In this document: positions 17,025 through 25,993 of the stretch, piece by piece
How the letters are laid out: each line of letters opens with the position of its first letter
How positions within the stretch are numbered: the first letter of the stretch is position 1
Translations under genes and position numbers: made by a program
DNA from: Desulfatibacillum sp.
GTDB taxonomy: Bacteria; Desulfobacterota; Desulfobacteria; Desulfobacterales; Desulfatibacillaceae
Assembly (NCBI GenBank): GCA_016342355.1
Contig: JAEINP010000016.1
Location: forward strand, 1-64,000
Direction of reading: 5' to 3'
DNA length: 64,000 nucleotides
The notes under the pieces: model-generated
Told to the model about the DNA's origin: nothing
The model's database searches: none
What the model saw: only the letters and a program-made list of their open reading frames with translations

Positions 17025-19367
17025 CTATTGTTCTGCTTCCTTTTGCCTGGATTTTAGGAGTTCCAGGTTAAGCCTGGCGTTTTCATAGGCGGGATCTGCC
17101 TTCATAGCTATTTCCAAGTGTTTGATGGCGTCCTCCGGATAACCCAGGTTATAGAGCACCGTGGCCATTTTATTGTGGGTGGCCGCATGGTTTGGTTGAA
17201 TTTCCAGGGCCTTGGCAAGATGGCCATAAGACTCTTCCAGTCTGCCCAGGCCGATAAGCACCGTGGCCAGAGTGTATTGGGCCTGAAAATCATCGGGAGT
17301 GATAAAACACAAAGCCGTTAGCTGCTCCCGTGCGCCCAGAGAATTACCAGTCCTGAGCATGAGCATGGCCAGGGCCTTGCGGACTTCTGCATTTTCAGGC
17401 TCCAGATCCAGAATGCGCTGCATTTGTTGTGCCCCCTGTTTCACGTTGCCCATTTTGAACATGAGGGCAGCCATGTTATTGAGGGCGTCCACAGACCTTG
17501 GCGCCAATTCAAGAGCTATCTGCACATGGGCCAGGGCTTCCTGATCCCTGTCCGCACCGGCCAACAGGGAGCCCAGGTTATTGTGGGCGTAGTAGTTTCT
17601 GGGATCAATCTGTAAGGCCATTCGGAAAAAGCCCATGGCTTCTTCCTGTTCGTCCAGCCGAAGGCTCAGCAGACCCAAATTATTATACACATTGCTGTCA
17701 TTGGGGGCCAGATCCCGAGCCATGGTAAAGTGCTGCAAGGCTTCCTGGTAGAGATCCATATCCATGAGTAACGCACCTATTTTACAATGAGTACTTGCCT
17801 TGCCCCCAGGGAAAAGCAGGCCTTTTTCCAGTTCTGCCAGGGCGTTTTCCGGTTTTTCCATTTTCTTAAGTACAGAGGCCAGGTTAAAGCGGGCCTTAAG
17901 GTAATCCGGTTGGATTTCCAGGGTTCTTTGGAATTCCTCCATGGCTCGTTGGTAAAGGCCTTGGTTCATGTACTCGATGCCAATGCAATGGTGGGCCAGG
18001 TAGTTGTTTGCGGTGTTATCCCTGGCCTGAGAGAACAGGGACAGGGAATTGGCCCAAAAATTCACCTGATGCCTGGCCGCCAATGCCGGGGCAGCCACCG
18101 CGACCACACAAAGGCCTGCTATGATCGTTCTGGATACCCCCCTGGCTTTGAACAAATCGCTCAAGCCCCAGACCGCCATAATAAAAAGCCCGATCCCCGG
18201 CAGATACAAAGCCCGGTCCACCATGGCCGGAAACACGCCGGTCCTGAAGAACAATCCCAGGTATGGGAGGATAATCCCCAAATACCACAGCCACCCCACG
18301 ATGAGATATGGCCGTTTGCGGGCGGAACTAAGGCAGGCCGCTGTAGTCATGACTATCAGGACCAGGGCCACCAGGGGTTTTGCCAGGGGGATTGATGCAG
18401 GCATGGGGTAGAAAATCGACAAATTGGCAGGCCACAGTGTTTTTCCTATATAAGCCACATAGGAATAGAGGGCGTTTTCCAGGCGGAGGAAAAATCCCAC
18501 ATCCTGAGCATCCAGTATCTGCCCATTATTGGCGAAGGCCAGGTAATTTAAATATCCCACGCCAAGACACAGGAGCAGGAGGGGAATTTTTTCCAGAATC
18601 AGGGTGCGGAAAGGTTTTTCAGGAGGTCCGAACACGGAGGCCAGATGATTATCCCCGGGTTTTCCCAAAATGGGCAAACGGTTCAAGGGCCAGTAGTCTA
18701 GCAGGAACAGGGCGAAAACCACGGGCATGACCGGCGCCTTGGACATGAGCGCGCCCAGAAAGGACAGGCAAACCAGGACGTACCGTCCCCACCGGGGCTT
18801 TGCCGTATAACGGGCATAGGATAAGAGAAAAAGCATAATAAAAAAACCCGAAAGGGTGCTTTTTCGCTGAACAGCCCAGGACACGGCTTCCACGTTAAGG
18901 GGATGGACCGCGAACAGCAAGGCCACCAGGGCGCTTTCCCACAGGCGGTTTGTCATTTTTTTCAGGGCGAAAAATAACAGTAACGCGCTTGAAAGATGTA
19001 GGAGCAGGTTGAACAGGTGGTATCCCCAGGGGTTGACCTGCCCCAATTGATAATTAAAGGCCAGGGAAAGCCAGGTAAGGGGATACCAATAATCCCTGGG
19101 ATGGGTCACGGAAAACATCCAGCCCACGTCCGGGCTGGATAAGCCCCGGTGGAGGTCGGTGTTTTCCACGATCTGGACCTTGTCGTCCAGGTTAATGAAT
19201 TCATGACCCGGCAGGTTCCAGTATACAAACAAGGTTGCCACTGCAATGAGCAGGCAAGCCACAATGGTTGGATTATTGCTAATGGCCGCAGCTATGACTT
19301 TGGCGACTGAGCCGGATTCCGTTGGTACTTTTTCGGTTTGCGCGCACTTGTTGTTCAAAATCAGCAA
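17025..19367 (-). CDS. TMTC-like GT-C membrane protein with C-terminal TPRs
   Basis: A 780-aa protein. A first membrane helix is followed by the external loop FINLDDKVQIVEN, whose Asp-Asp pair matches the catalytic loop of GT-C enzymes such as TMTC and PMT O-mannosyltransferases. About ten more hydrophobic segments reach residue 440. The C-terminal 330 residues hold about nine tetratricopeptide repeats. Family knowledge suggests transfer of a polyprenyl-linked sugar to a protein or glycan on the outer face of the membrane, with the TPRs binding the acceptor. That is inference for this gene. The TTG start at 19367 sits almost on its AAAGG site, and a second TTG at 19358 is equally possible. 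Confidence 0.7.
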   Translation of the reverse strand: MLILNNKCAQTEKVPTESGSVAKVIAAAISNNPTIVACLLIAVATLFVYWNLPGHEFINLDDKVQIVENTDLHRGLSSPDVGWMFSVTHPRDYWYPLTWLSLAFNYQLGQVNPWGYHLFNLLLHLSSALLLFFALKKMTNRLWESALVALLFAVHPLNVEAVSWAVQRKSTLSGFFIMLFLLSYARYTAKPRWGRYVLVCLSFLGALMSKAPVMPVVFALFLLDYWPLNRLPILGKPGDNHLASVFGPPEKPFRTLILEKIPLLLLCLGVGYLNYLAFANNGQILDAQDVGFFLRLENALYSYVAYIGKTLWPANLSIFYPMPASIPLAKPLVALVLIVMTTAACLSSARKRPYLIVGWLWYLGIILPYLGLFFRTGVFPAMVDRALYLPGIGLFIMAVWGLSDLFKARGVSRTIIAGLCVVAVAAPALAARHQVNFWANSLSLFSQARDNTANNYLAHHCIGIEYMNQGLYQRAMEEFQRTLEIQPDYLKARFNLASVLKKMEKPENALAELEKGLLFPGGKASTHCKIGALLMDMDLYQEALQHFTMARDLAPNDSNVYNNLGLLSLRLDEQEEAMGFFRMALQIDPRNYYAHNNLGSLLAGADRDQEALAHVQIALELAPRSVDALNNMAALMFKMGNVKQGAQQMQRILDLEPENAEVRKALAMLMLRTGNSLGAREQLTALCFITPDDFQAQYTLATVLIGLGRLEESYGHLAKALEIQPNHAATHNKMATVLYNLGYPEDAIKHLEIAMKADPAYENARLNLELLKSRQKEAEQ

Positions 19368-19757
19368 CCTTTCCGGGAAGAGTGCATTCCATGGATCACA
19401 GGCGGCCTGATGGCGGGAAAAGCCTTATTCCCGGTCAATTGCCGTGTGTAAAGGGTCTGTTTGCCTGCCTGGGGACGATTTCTTGACTTTTATTACCCAC
19501 CCTGCAAATATATAGCTGTTTTCATTGGTTAGCGCAAGCATGATTGGTGCGGAAGGTCTTGGGGGGGCGTCCGCCAGGGAGGAGTCTTCCCCTATGTACG
19601 GGGAATCCAAAAGGACTTTTGGCACGCGCTTTTTTGGCATTTTGCAAAGGTTTTGCCAGCCATCCTGAAATTTTTCCCGTTTCAAACCAGTTCTCAGCAC
19701 AGGATCATTGACAGGCATTTCACGTAAGGCTAACTGTGTAGCGAGTGGAGGTTGGCC
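19368..19757. other. 390-base divergent intergenic region
   Basis: No gene is recognised here. TTGACT at about 19494 with AT-rich AAATATATAG some 17-20 bases downstream could be a promoter toward the radical SAM gene. A small hairpin (TCCCC-TATGTAC-GGGGA) lies near 19590. TGGCACG near 19620 looks like the first half of a sigma-54 site but lacks the -12 GC at the required spacing. Confidence 0.4.
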
Positions 19758-21164
19758 ATGAGGGTGGCTTTTGTCCAAAATTTTTTTGAAGAGCTGACCG
19801 GTCCCCTTATTCTTTGCGACTTGTTGGAAAGAAAAGGGCATACGGTGCGGTTTTTCCTCCAGGAAAAAGGCTGGACGGCCAAGCTGAAGGCCTATTGCCC
19901 GGAGGTGGTGGCCTTCTCCTCGTGCACCGGGGAGCATCCCGGCATGCTGAAAGCGGCCTCGTGGGTAAAGGCCGCAATAGATCCTGCGCCCCTGGTAATC
20001 ATGGGCGGCCCCCATCCCACTTTTTTTCCCGAAGTGATCAACCATCCTGCGTTGGACGCCATTTGCCGGGGAGAAGGGGAAAACGCGCTCCCCGCCTTTT
20101 TGTCTTCCATAAACGGGCAGGGACCCGCCGTGGACACCGAAGGGTTCTGGATCAAACAGGAGGGACAGATTTTTAAAAATCCTCCCGCACCTCTGGTGGA
20201 AGATCTGGACCAGATTCCTATTCCCAACCGCAAAAGCCTGTTCCGGGATTATCCCTTTATCGGGAAGCTGCCTTTCAGAAAGATGATCACAGGCCGCGGG
20301 TGCCCATATAATTGCAGCTATTGCTACAATCACGCATTAAAGGAAATTCTCAAGGGCAAAGGCAAGTACCTTCGCAGAAGAAGCGTCACCCATGTGGTGG
20401 ACGAGGTAGTGTACCTGAAGAATACTTTCGGGGCTAACTTCATTGATTTTAACGACGATATTTTCATCACGGACAGGGATTGGATTCTGGAATTCTCCCA
20501 GGAGTATTCCCGACGGGCAAAAATCCCCTTTTGCTGTAACGTGCGTGTGGACAGGTTGGACGAGCAAGCAGCCAAAGCATTGGTAAAGGCCGGTTGCCGG
20601 GTGGTCAAGTTTGGGCTGGAAAGCGGAGACGAGCAATTTCGCCATACTGTCCTGAACAAGACCACCACAGACAAGGACATCAAAAGGTGCGCGGAAATCC
20701 TGCGGGCCAACAAAATCAAATTCCAGACTTACAACATGCTTGGCCTGCCAGGGGAAAACCTTGAAATGGCCATGAAAACCGTGCGTTTGAACCAGGAGAT
20801 CAAGCCCTATTATGCGTGGTGCTCCCTGGCCCAGCCATACCCGGGAACCCGTTTGGCGGAACTGTGCGCTTCCACGGCTGAAGAGGCGAAGGATCAAAGC
20901 GACCACTGCCCCACGAGTTGGTTTGATACCAGCATTATCCCCCATGAGGATCGGCAACGCTTTATCAACCTGCATAAGTTTTTCGCCCTTTTGGTAAAGT
21001 ATCCCTGGCTGGAGCCCCTGGTCGGAAGGTTGATCGAGATGCCTGAAAACAGCGCCTTCCGGGCCATTTACCAGGCCGTGTACGGCCTCCACATGAAGTC
21101 CATGGTCAAGGCAAGCTGGTGGCGGGTAATCAGCATGTACTTGAAACTTCGAAAGCAATACTGA
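19758..21164 (+). CDS. B12-binding-domain radical SAM protein
   Basis: A 468-aa class-B radical SAM protein. The cobalamin-binding-like N-terminal domain has CPEVVAFSSCTGEHPG and VIMGGPHPTFFP. The radical SAM core has GRGCPYNCSYCYNH (Cx3Cx2C) near residue 180, DFNDDIFI and GLESGDE. The closest overall layout is that of hypothetical B12-dependent methyltransferases or oxidoreductases in surface-glycan clusters. The ATG at 19758 is preferred over the TTG two codons upstream because GTGGAG lies 7 bases before it. The next radical SAM gene follows after only 3 bases, so they form an operon. Confidence 0.85.
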   Translation: MRVAFVQNFFEELTGPLILCDLLERKGHTVRFFLQEKGWTAKLKAYCPEVVAFSSCTGEHPGMLKAASWVKAAIDPAPLVIMGGPHPTFFPEVINHPALDAICRGEGENALPAFLSSINGQGPAVDTEGFWIKQEGQIFKNPPAPLVEDLDQIPIPNRKSLFRDYPFIGKLPFRKMITGRGCPYNCSYCYNHALKEILKGKGKYLRRRSVTHVVDEVVYLKNTFGANFIDFNDDIFITDRDWILEFSQEYSRRAKIPFCCNVRVDRLDEQAAKALVKAGCRVVKFGLESGDEQFRHTVLNKTTTDKDIKRCAEILRANKIKFQTYNMLGLPGENLEMAMKTVRLNQEIKPYYAWCSLAQPYPGTRLAELCASTAEEAKDQSDHCPTSWFDTSIIPHEDRQRFINLHKFFALLVKYPWLEPLVGRLIEMPENSAFRAIYQAVYGLHMKSMVKASWWRVISMYLKLRKQY

Positions 21165-21167
21165 GCC

Positions 21168-22601
21168 ATGATTCCTGATCCCCAAACAATCGGGCGGGTC
21201 CTGTTTCTGCTGCCCGGGCCTTATGTGTACGAGGACAGGTGCCAGTCCTACATTGGAAAGGGTTCCTTTTTCGGATACCGGGAGCCGGTGGAGGAGATGT
21301 ACGGCGCCAGTGTTCTGGAGGCTACGGGACGCACCTGCCGGATTGTCCACGCGGCGCCGGCCCGGTTGTCCGGGATGGGAATCAGAAAAATTGTGCGGAC
21401 CTTTGCCCCGGACATGGTAATCATCTGCACCACCTACCCGGGCCATGTGCAGGATCTTGCCTGGGCAGCCTCCATCAGGGAAATTCTCCCTCGTTGCGTA
21501 ATTCTTGCCCGGGGCGGACAAATGGCTTTTGTGGACCGCGAGGATCTGCTGGAGCGTTTCTCCTCCCTGGACGGGATTATCCGTGGGGAAACGGAATTTG
21601 TGCTCAGGGATTTTTTCAGGTCAGGAGACGGCAATTTGCCCCCGGGTTTTACAGTACGGAACAGGGACTCCATCGTGGAAACTCCCGACCCGGTTTTGGA
21701 AAACAACATTGCCGCCCTGCCCCTGCCTGCCAGACATCTCCTGGAAAGCCGTCTTTACCGCAGCCCGGTGACAGCCCGGCCCATGGCTACCATCGTGGCC
21801 AACCGGGGCTGCTGCCACCGGTGCATTTTTTGTCCGGCCCACCAGGTGATGGGCTCCACGGTCCGGCTAAAAACGCCTCAATCCATTGTGGAGGAAATCC
21901 GAATTTGCCGGGAGCATTTTGGCATTCGGGATTTTTTTATGCGAGGGGAGACCTTTACAGCCTCCCGTAAATGGCTGGTGGATTTGTGCAGGGAATTACA
22001 AAGGCAGGCCCCGGGCATCCGTTGGATGTGCAATGCCCGGGCCGACACCCTGGATTTTGAACTTGCAGGGATCATGAAATCAGCAGGCCTGTGCGGGGTG
22101 AGTATAGGCGCGGAAAGTCCGGATTCCAAAACCCTGACAATGATTAAAAAGGACCTTTGCTTCCAGGATGTGCAACGGGCTGTGAAAGCCTGCCAAGCTC
22201 ACGGAATAATGACCATGGCCTATTTTATGATGGGCTTTATGTGGGAAACCAGGGAGGATATCCTACGCAACCTGGAGCTATCCCGGAATTTAAAAAGCGA
22301 CGTGACGGAATTCTTTTTCCCTTATCCCCTGCCCGGCACCGAATTGTTCGAATCCGCAAAAAAACTGGGGATCATTCAAGACCATGATCCCATGCCTTAT
22401 AGCCAGCAGGCGCCTGTATTTATCCCTCCGGGCCTGACAAAGAAACAGCTTGTGTGCCTGCGAGGTTCGGCCAGACGAGGTTTGGCCCAAAACTTCCGGG
22501 CGGCCAAGGCTGTCATGCGCCAGGCTACCGGTCCCAGGGAACTGGCGGCGGTCATGACCCACGGGCTGTTTACCGCAGCAAACGCCTTGTTCAGGCTTTA
22601 G
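21168..22601 (+). CDS. B12-binding-domain radical SAM protein
   Basis: A 477-aa protein with the same architecture as its upstream neighbour but a distinct sequence. It has an N-terminal Rossmann-like domain with IICTTYPGH and ILARGGQMAFVD. The cluster motif NRGCCHRCIFCPAH lies near residue 210, then FFMRGETF, GVSIGAESPDS and AYFMMGFMWETRED. The double cysteine before HRC still satisfies Cx3Cx2C. It is translated 3 bases after the previous gene. Its last 11 bases overlap the convergent TPR protein gene. Product and substrate are unknown. The pairing of two class-B enzymes suggests consecutive steps on one metabolite. Confidence 0.83.
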   Translation: MIPDPQTIGRVLFLLPGPYVYEDRCQSYIGKGSFFGYREPVEEMYGASVLEATGRTCRIVHAAPARLSGMGIRKIVRTFAPDMVIICTTYPGHVQDLAWAASIREILPRCVILARGGQMAFVDREDLLERFSSLDGIIRGETEFVLRDFFRSGDGNLPPGFTVRNRDSIVETPDPVLENNIAALPLPARHLLESRLYRSPVTARPMATIVANRGCCHRCIFCPAHQVMGSTVRLKTPQSIVEEIRICREHFGIRDFFMRGETFTASRKWLVDLCRELQRQAPGIRWMCNARADTLDFELAGIMKSAGLCGVSIGAESPDSKTLTMIKKDLCFQDVQRAVKACQAHGIMTMAYFMMGFMWETREDILRNLELSRNLKSDVTEFFFPYPLPGTELFESAKKLGIIQDHDPMPYSQQAPVFIPPGLTKKQLVCLRGSARRGLAQNFRAAKAVMRQATGPRELAAVMTHGLFTAANALFRL

Positions 22602-24696
22602 GCTCCGGGTCCTCATTTTTCTGTTTCTCCCTGACTTTGTCCACGCATTTTTTAAGGCGCATGGATGCCTCCTGGTTTTGCGGCTCCAACCGCAATATCT
22701 GTTTAAAAAATTCGGCTGCTTCCGGATATTTTTCCAGGCCCATGAGGGTCAGGCCCGCATTATAAAGCACCGGGACATATTTGGGAGTGATTTTCGCTGC
22801 TTCCTGAAAATGTTCTGCCGCCTTATCAAGTTTACCCAAAGCCGCATAGGAGCGGCCTATGAAAAAGTGGGAGTGAGCGTCCCGGGGGAGAATTTTTAAC
22901 ACTTCATTGAAATGGTATATGGCCTTGGGATGGTTGTCCAGACTGGCGAGCAAAATGCCCAGGTTGCGATGAGCGTCCGCATATTCGGGATACAATTCCA
23001 CAGCCTTCCTGAAATGCTCCAGGGCTTCCCGAACCATGGCCTGCCCGCCCAAAGCCACCCCCAGATTGTTGTGGGTGGGTGCGTAATCCGGCTCCAGGCG
23101 CAGGGCTGTATACAGCCTGTCCAGGGCGGTTTCCAGGTCCCCGGTCGCCATGTAGGCCAGGGCAAGGTCGTTCAGATATAAGGCATTTTCCGGCTCCGCC
23201 TCAATGGCTTTTTGAAAATAGGGGATGGCGCTTTTATGCTTTCCCTGATTGGCAAAACAAATCCCCAGGTTGTAATTGGCGTGGCCGAATCCGGGCTTGA
23301 GTTGGGCGGCCTTTTGAAAATGGGTAAAGGCTTGGTCCTCGTGCCCTGCATTGGCAAGGGCCAGCCCCAGATTGTTTTGAGCCCTGGCGTTATTAGGGGC
23401 CTTGGATACCGTATCCTGCCACAGGCCCAGGTCTGTTTGCCAAACCTGATTGCGTTGTATGGTCCAGGCGCCAAACAGCACGATCGCGCATAAAAGGGCC
23501 GCCACGGCCAACTTGCGAAATTTTTTCAGGGAGAGGGCTGTAACAGCCACAGCAACCAGGGGAAAGACTGAGGGCAGGTACAAACGGTGCTCGAATGCCA
23601 GATCCAGGGCGATAAACGAGGATTCCAGGAACAAGGTGATTAAAAACCACAGAACGGCATAGGAAACCAGGCGATGTTTTTTCGCCAGGCCAAGGGATGC
23701 GGCAAAGAGCCCAAGGATCAATGCCAAAGACGCCAATGTTGTTGTGGGGTTCAAAAGGGCAGTGGAGGGTGTAAAATCATAATCCAGGATTAAACGGCCG
23801 GGATAGGGAAAGGCCAAAAGGCTAAGATAATGCACTATCACCCGGGGTTCGGTCAGGAGCCTTTGCTGGATAGTGAAATCAAAATCCTTGTAATCATAAA
23901 GGATGCTATCCAGGGGATGGCTTCCTAAAAAAATAAAAGCTCCCAGGATCGCCAGGAGAGAGAAACCAGCCAGGATCAATGCAAAAGGGCCTGCCCAATC
24001 CTTACGAAAATCATGGAAAAAGAGCCATTCAAAAACCAGAATGGCAAATGGCAGGGCCAGGGCGATCTCCTTGCTGGCCATGGCCAGAAGCCAAAAGCAA
24101 AGGGAAAGCGCCCCAAGCCATTTTTGCCTGTTTAAGGTTGAAACGCGGGCCTGTATGTAGGCGGCCATGGACCACAGGCAAAACATGGAGGCCATGACGC
24201 TGGAGCGTTGGACAATATAAGTCACCGCGCTGGTGTGGATGGGGTGGACAAGCCAGAGCATCGCCCCCAGGAATGGTATCCAACCGGGCGAGCCGTACTT
24301 TTTTGAAAATGCCGGGATGGCGAACAGGCTCAGGATCAAAAAATATAGCCCCAATCCAGCCAGGGCATGGAGGAACATGTTCACCATGTGGTATCCAGCT
24401 ACATTGTCCCTTGTGAAATAGTGGTTGAGGGCAAAGCTCAGGTTGGTAAGGGGTCTGGTGGAGCTGAAAGCGACGTTTTTCAGACTGGTCCATGAAAAAT
24501 CTGTTATGGCTATATGGGCGTTTTTTGCGATAAAGGGCACATCGTCAAACACAAAGGGGCTGTCCAGAGTATTGGCATAGAGGATCAGGACAATGGCGAC
24601 AAAAACCGTTCCTGTCAAAAGCATGCGAAGAAAAGCAGGCAGCTTGGATGTATGGTTGGATGGGCCGGGGCCAATTTCAGACTGTTGGTTTTCCAT
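22591..24696 (-). CDS. TMTC-like GT-C membrane protein with C-terminal TPRs (second copy)
   Basis: A 701-aa paralogue of the 17-19 kb protein. After TM1 the loop FVFDDVPFIAKN carries the Asp-Asp pair of GT-C enzymes. Around ten membrane segments follow to residue 410, then about eight TPR units (for example NLGLALANAGHEDQAFTHFQKA). The C-terminal tail is Lys/Glu-rich. It probably glycosylates a protein or exported glycan with a polyprenyl-linked sugar, which would use the product of a GT2 such as the gene just upstream on the same strand (26-base gap). It overlaps the convergent radical SAM gene by 11 bases. Confidence 0.7.
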   Translation of the reverse strand: MENQQSEIGPGPSNHTSKLPAFLRMLLTGTVFVAIVLILYANTLDSPFVFDDVPFIAKNAHIAITDFSWTSLKNVAFSSTRPLTNLSFALNHYFTRDNVAGYHMVNMFLHALAGLGLYFLILSLFAIPAFSKKYGSPGWIPFLGAMLWLVHPIHTSAVTYIVQRSSVMASMFCLWSMAAYIQARVSTLNRQKWLGALSLCFWLLAMASKEIALALPFAILVFEWLFFHDFRKDWAGPFALILAGFSLLAILGAFIFLGSHPLDSILYDYKDFDFTIQQRLLTEPRVIVHYLSLLAFPYPGRLILDYDFTPSTALLNPTTTLASLALILGLFAASLGLAKKHRLVSYAVLWFLITLFLESSFIALDLAFEHRLYLPSVFPLVAVAVTALSLKKFRKLAVAALLCAIVLFGAWTIQRNQVWQTDLGLWQDTVSKAPNNARAQNNLGLALANAGHEDQAFTHFQKAAQLKPGFGHANYNLGICFANQGKHKSAIPYFQKAIEAEPENALYLNDLALAYMATGDLETALDRLYTALRLEPDYAPTHNNLGVALGGQAMVREALEHFRKAVELYPEYADAHRNLGILLASLDNHPKAIYHFNEVLKILPRDAHSHFFIGRSYAALGKLDKAAEHFQEAAKITPKYVPVLYNAGLTLMGLEKYPEAAEFFKQILRLEPQNQEASMRLKKCVDKVREKQKNEDPEPKA

Positions 24697-24722
24697 GACT
24701 GTCCTTACCGGGAACTGTGCGG

Positions 24723-25451
24723 CTAAAAGGGATTTTTCCTTATTACTGCAAGGAAAATGGACAAAAACATCTTAAACACATAATAGACAGGGGCCATGCC
24801 CTTGTGCATGGACCGGTTGTCCGGGTTGGGATGCATGATAACAGGCGCCTCCACAACCCGCAAGCCCGCACGGTGAAGCATGATAATGACGTCGGCGTCG
24901 GGAAAATCCGCGGGATAATGGGGGCTGGCGTAAAATTTTTCCATGGCCGATCGGTTGAGAGCCTGAAATCCCGAAGTGGGGTCCGTAATTTTTTTCCCGA
25001 GGATTGCGGAAACCAGGACCCGAAAAATCATGACGCCTGCATAGCGCAGCCAGGGCATGGAATAGGCTCTTTCCCCCAAAAATCGGGAGCCCAAAGCCAC
25101 GTCAGCCTGATCGTCGAGCACCGGCTTCATAAGGGTTGACAGGCTTAGGGGGTCGTGTTGGCCATCCCCGTCTATCTGGACTGCGTAGTCGAATCCGTGG
25201 GAAAGAGCGTACTTAAAACCCGCTTGCAGAGCGGCCCCGTAGCCCAGATTGAACGGCAGGCGTATAACTTTGGCGCCCGCGTGGCTGGCTGCTTCGGCCG
25301 TGTTATCCGTGCTGCCGTCGTCAATCACCAGGGGCTGCACCCGGGGAGAAGCTGCAACAATGCCTTGCACCACTCCGGCGATGTTATTCTGCTCATTATA
25401 GGCCGGAATGATTGCTATCACCCGGGGAGCTTTGGATTTTTCATCATGCAT
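24723..25451 (-). CDS. GT2 family glycosyltransferase (polyprenyl-phosphate mannosyltransferase-like)
   Basis: A 242-aa soluble GT-A enzyme. It opens with VIAIIPAYNEQNNIAGVVQGI, then has VIDDGSTDNTA, and the metal-binding region QIDGDGQHDP (DxD-type). A DPTSGFQALNR acceptor loop is present. This is the pattern of dolichol/polyprenyl-phosphate mannose or glucose synthases without the C-terminal membrane domain. It would load a sugar onto a polyprenyl phosphate at the inner face of the membrane, giving the donor that GT-C enzymes use. The adjacent TMTC-like gene and the divergent DUF2304 gene fit that pathway. Confidence 0.85.
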   Translation of the reverse strand: MHDEKSKAPRVIAIIPAYNEQNNIAGVVQGIVAASPRVQPLVIDDGSTDNTAEAASHAGAKVIRLPFNLGYGAALQAGFKYALSHGFDYAVQIDGDGQHDPLSLSTLMKPVLDDQADVALGSRFLGERAYSMPWLRYAGVMIFRVLVSAILGKKITDPTSGFQALNRSAMEKFYASPHYPADFPDADVIIMLHRAGLRVVEAPVIMHPNPDNRSMHKGMAPVYYVFKMFLSIFLAVIRKNPF

Positions 25452-25610
25452 GGGGCTTATGCCGGAGTTTTCCTTGAGATATTCCTCAAACGGTATATTA
25501 TGGCAATACTTTGATATTCAAGGGCTTAGAGAGTAAGCCGGGGTGCAAGGCCTGGAGGCTTATTCATATAATGCCCGAGGCCATTGGTCAAACGAATTAG
25601 GGGGGGGGAT

Positions 25611-25991
25611 ATGACACCGCGACAAAAAGTTTTTGCGCTCATCGTATGTGTGGCTCTTTTCGGGATCATACTCGGCTTGGTGCACAAAAGAAAATTGCGC
25701 GAAGAATACGCATGGCTGTGGCTATTCACCAGCGCATCCTTATTTGTGCTTGTGCTCTGGTACGATCTTCTGATCTGGCTGACCGAACTCATCGGGGCGG
25801 TACTGCCTACCACCACCTTGTTTTTATTCGGCCTTTTATTTTTTGTGTTCATCACCCTGCATTTTTCGTTGAAGATTTCCCGGCTGACCACCCAGGTTAA
25901 AGATCTTGCCCAGGAGATGGCTCTTTTAGGGGAGGAAAACCGGGAGTTGAAAAAAGCCTTGCCCCATCAGGAAAACGAAAGCAGCCGGTAA
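25611..25991 (+). CDS. DUF2304 membrane protein
   Basis: A 126-aa protein with three hydrophobic segments. The conserved KRKLREEYAWLWLF block sits between the first and second segments, the hallmark of DUF2304. A C-terminal coiled coil follows (QVKDLAQEMALLGEENRELKKAL). DUF2304 proteins are commonly found beside polyprenyl-phosphate glycosyltransferases, and a membrane-anchor role for such an enzyme is plausible. The ATG at 25611 follows a G-run that can act as a ribosome site. An earlier TTG at 25584 lacks one. The GT4 gene starts 2 bases after the stop. Confidence 0.8.
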   Translation: MTPRQKVFALIVCVALFGIILGLVHKRKLREEYAWLWLFTSASLFVLVLWYDLLIWLTELIGAVLPTTTLFLFGLLFFVFITLHFSLKISRLTTQVKDLAQEMALLGEENRELKKALPHQENESSR

Positions 25992-25993
25992 TC

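Noticed and set aside
19620-19640. Sigma-54-like TGGCACG before the radical SAM pair
   Set aside because: The -12 GC is missing at the required 10-base spacing from GG.
20337-21521. 394-codon antisense frame under the two radical SAM genes
   Set aside because: It spans the junction of two convincing genes and has no motif or ribosome site.
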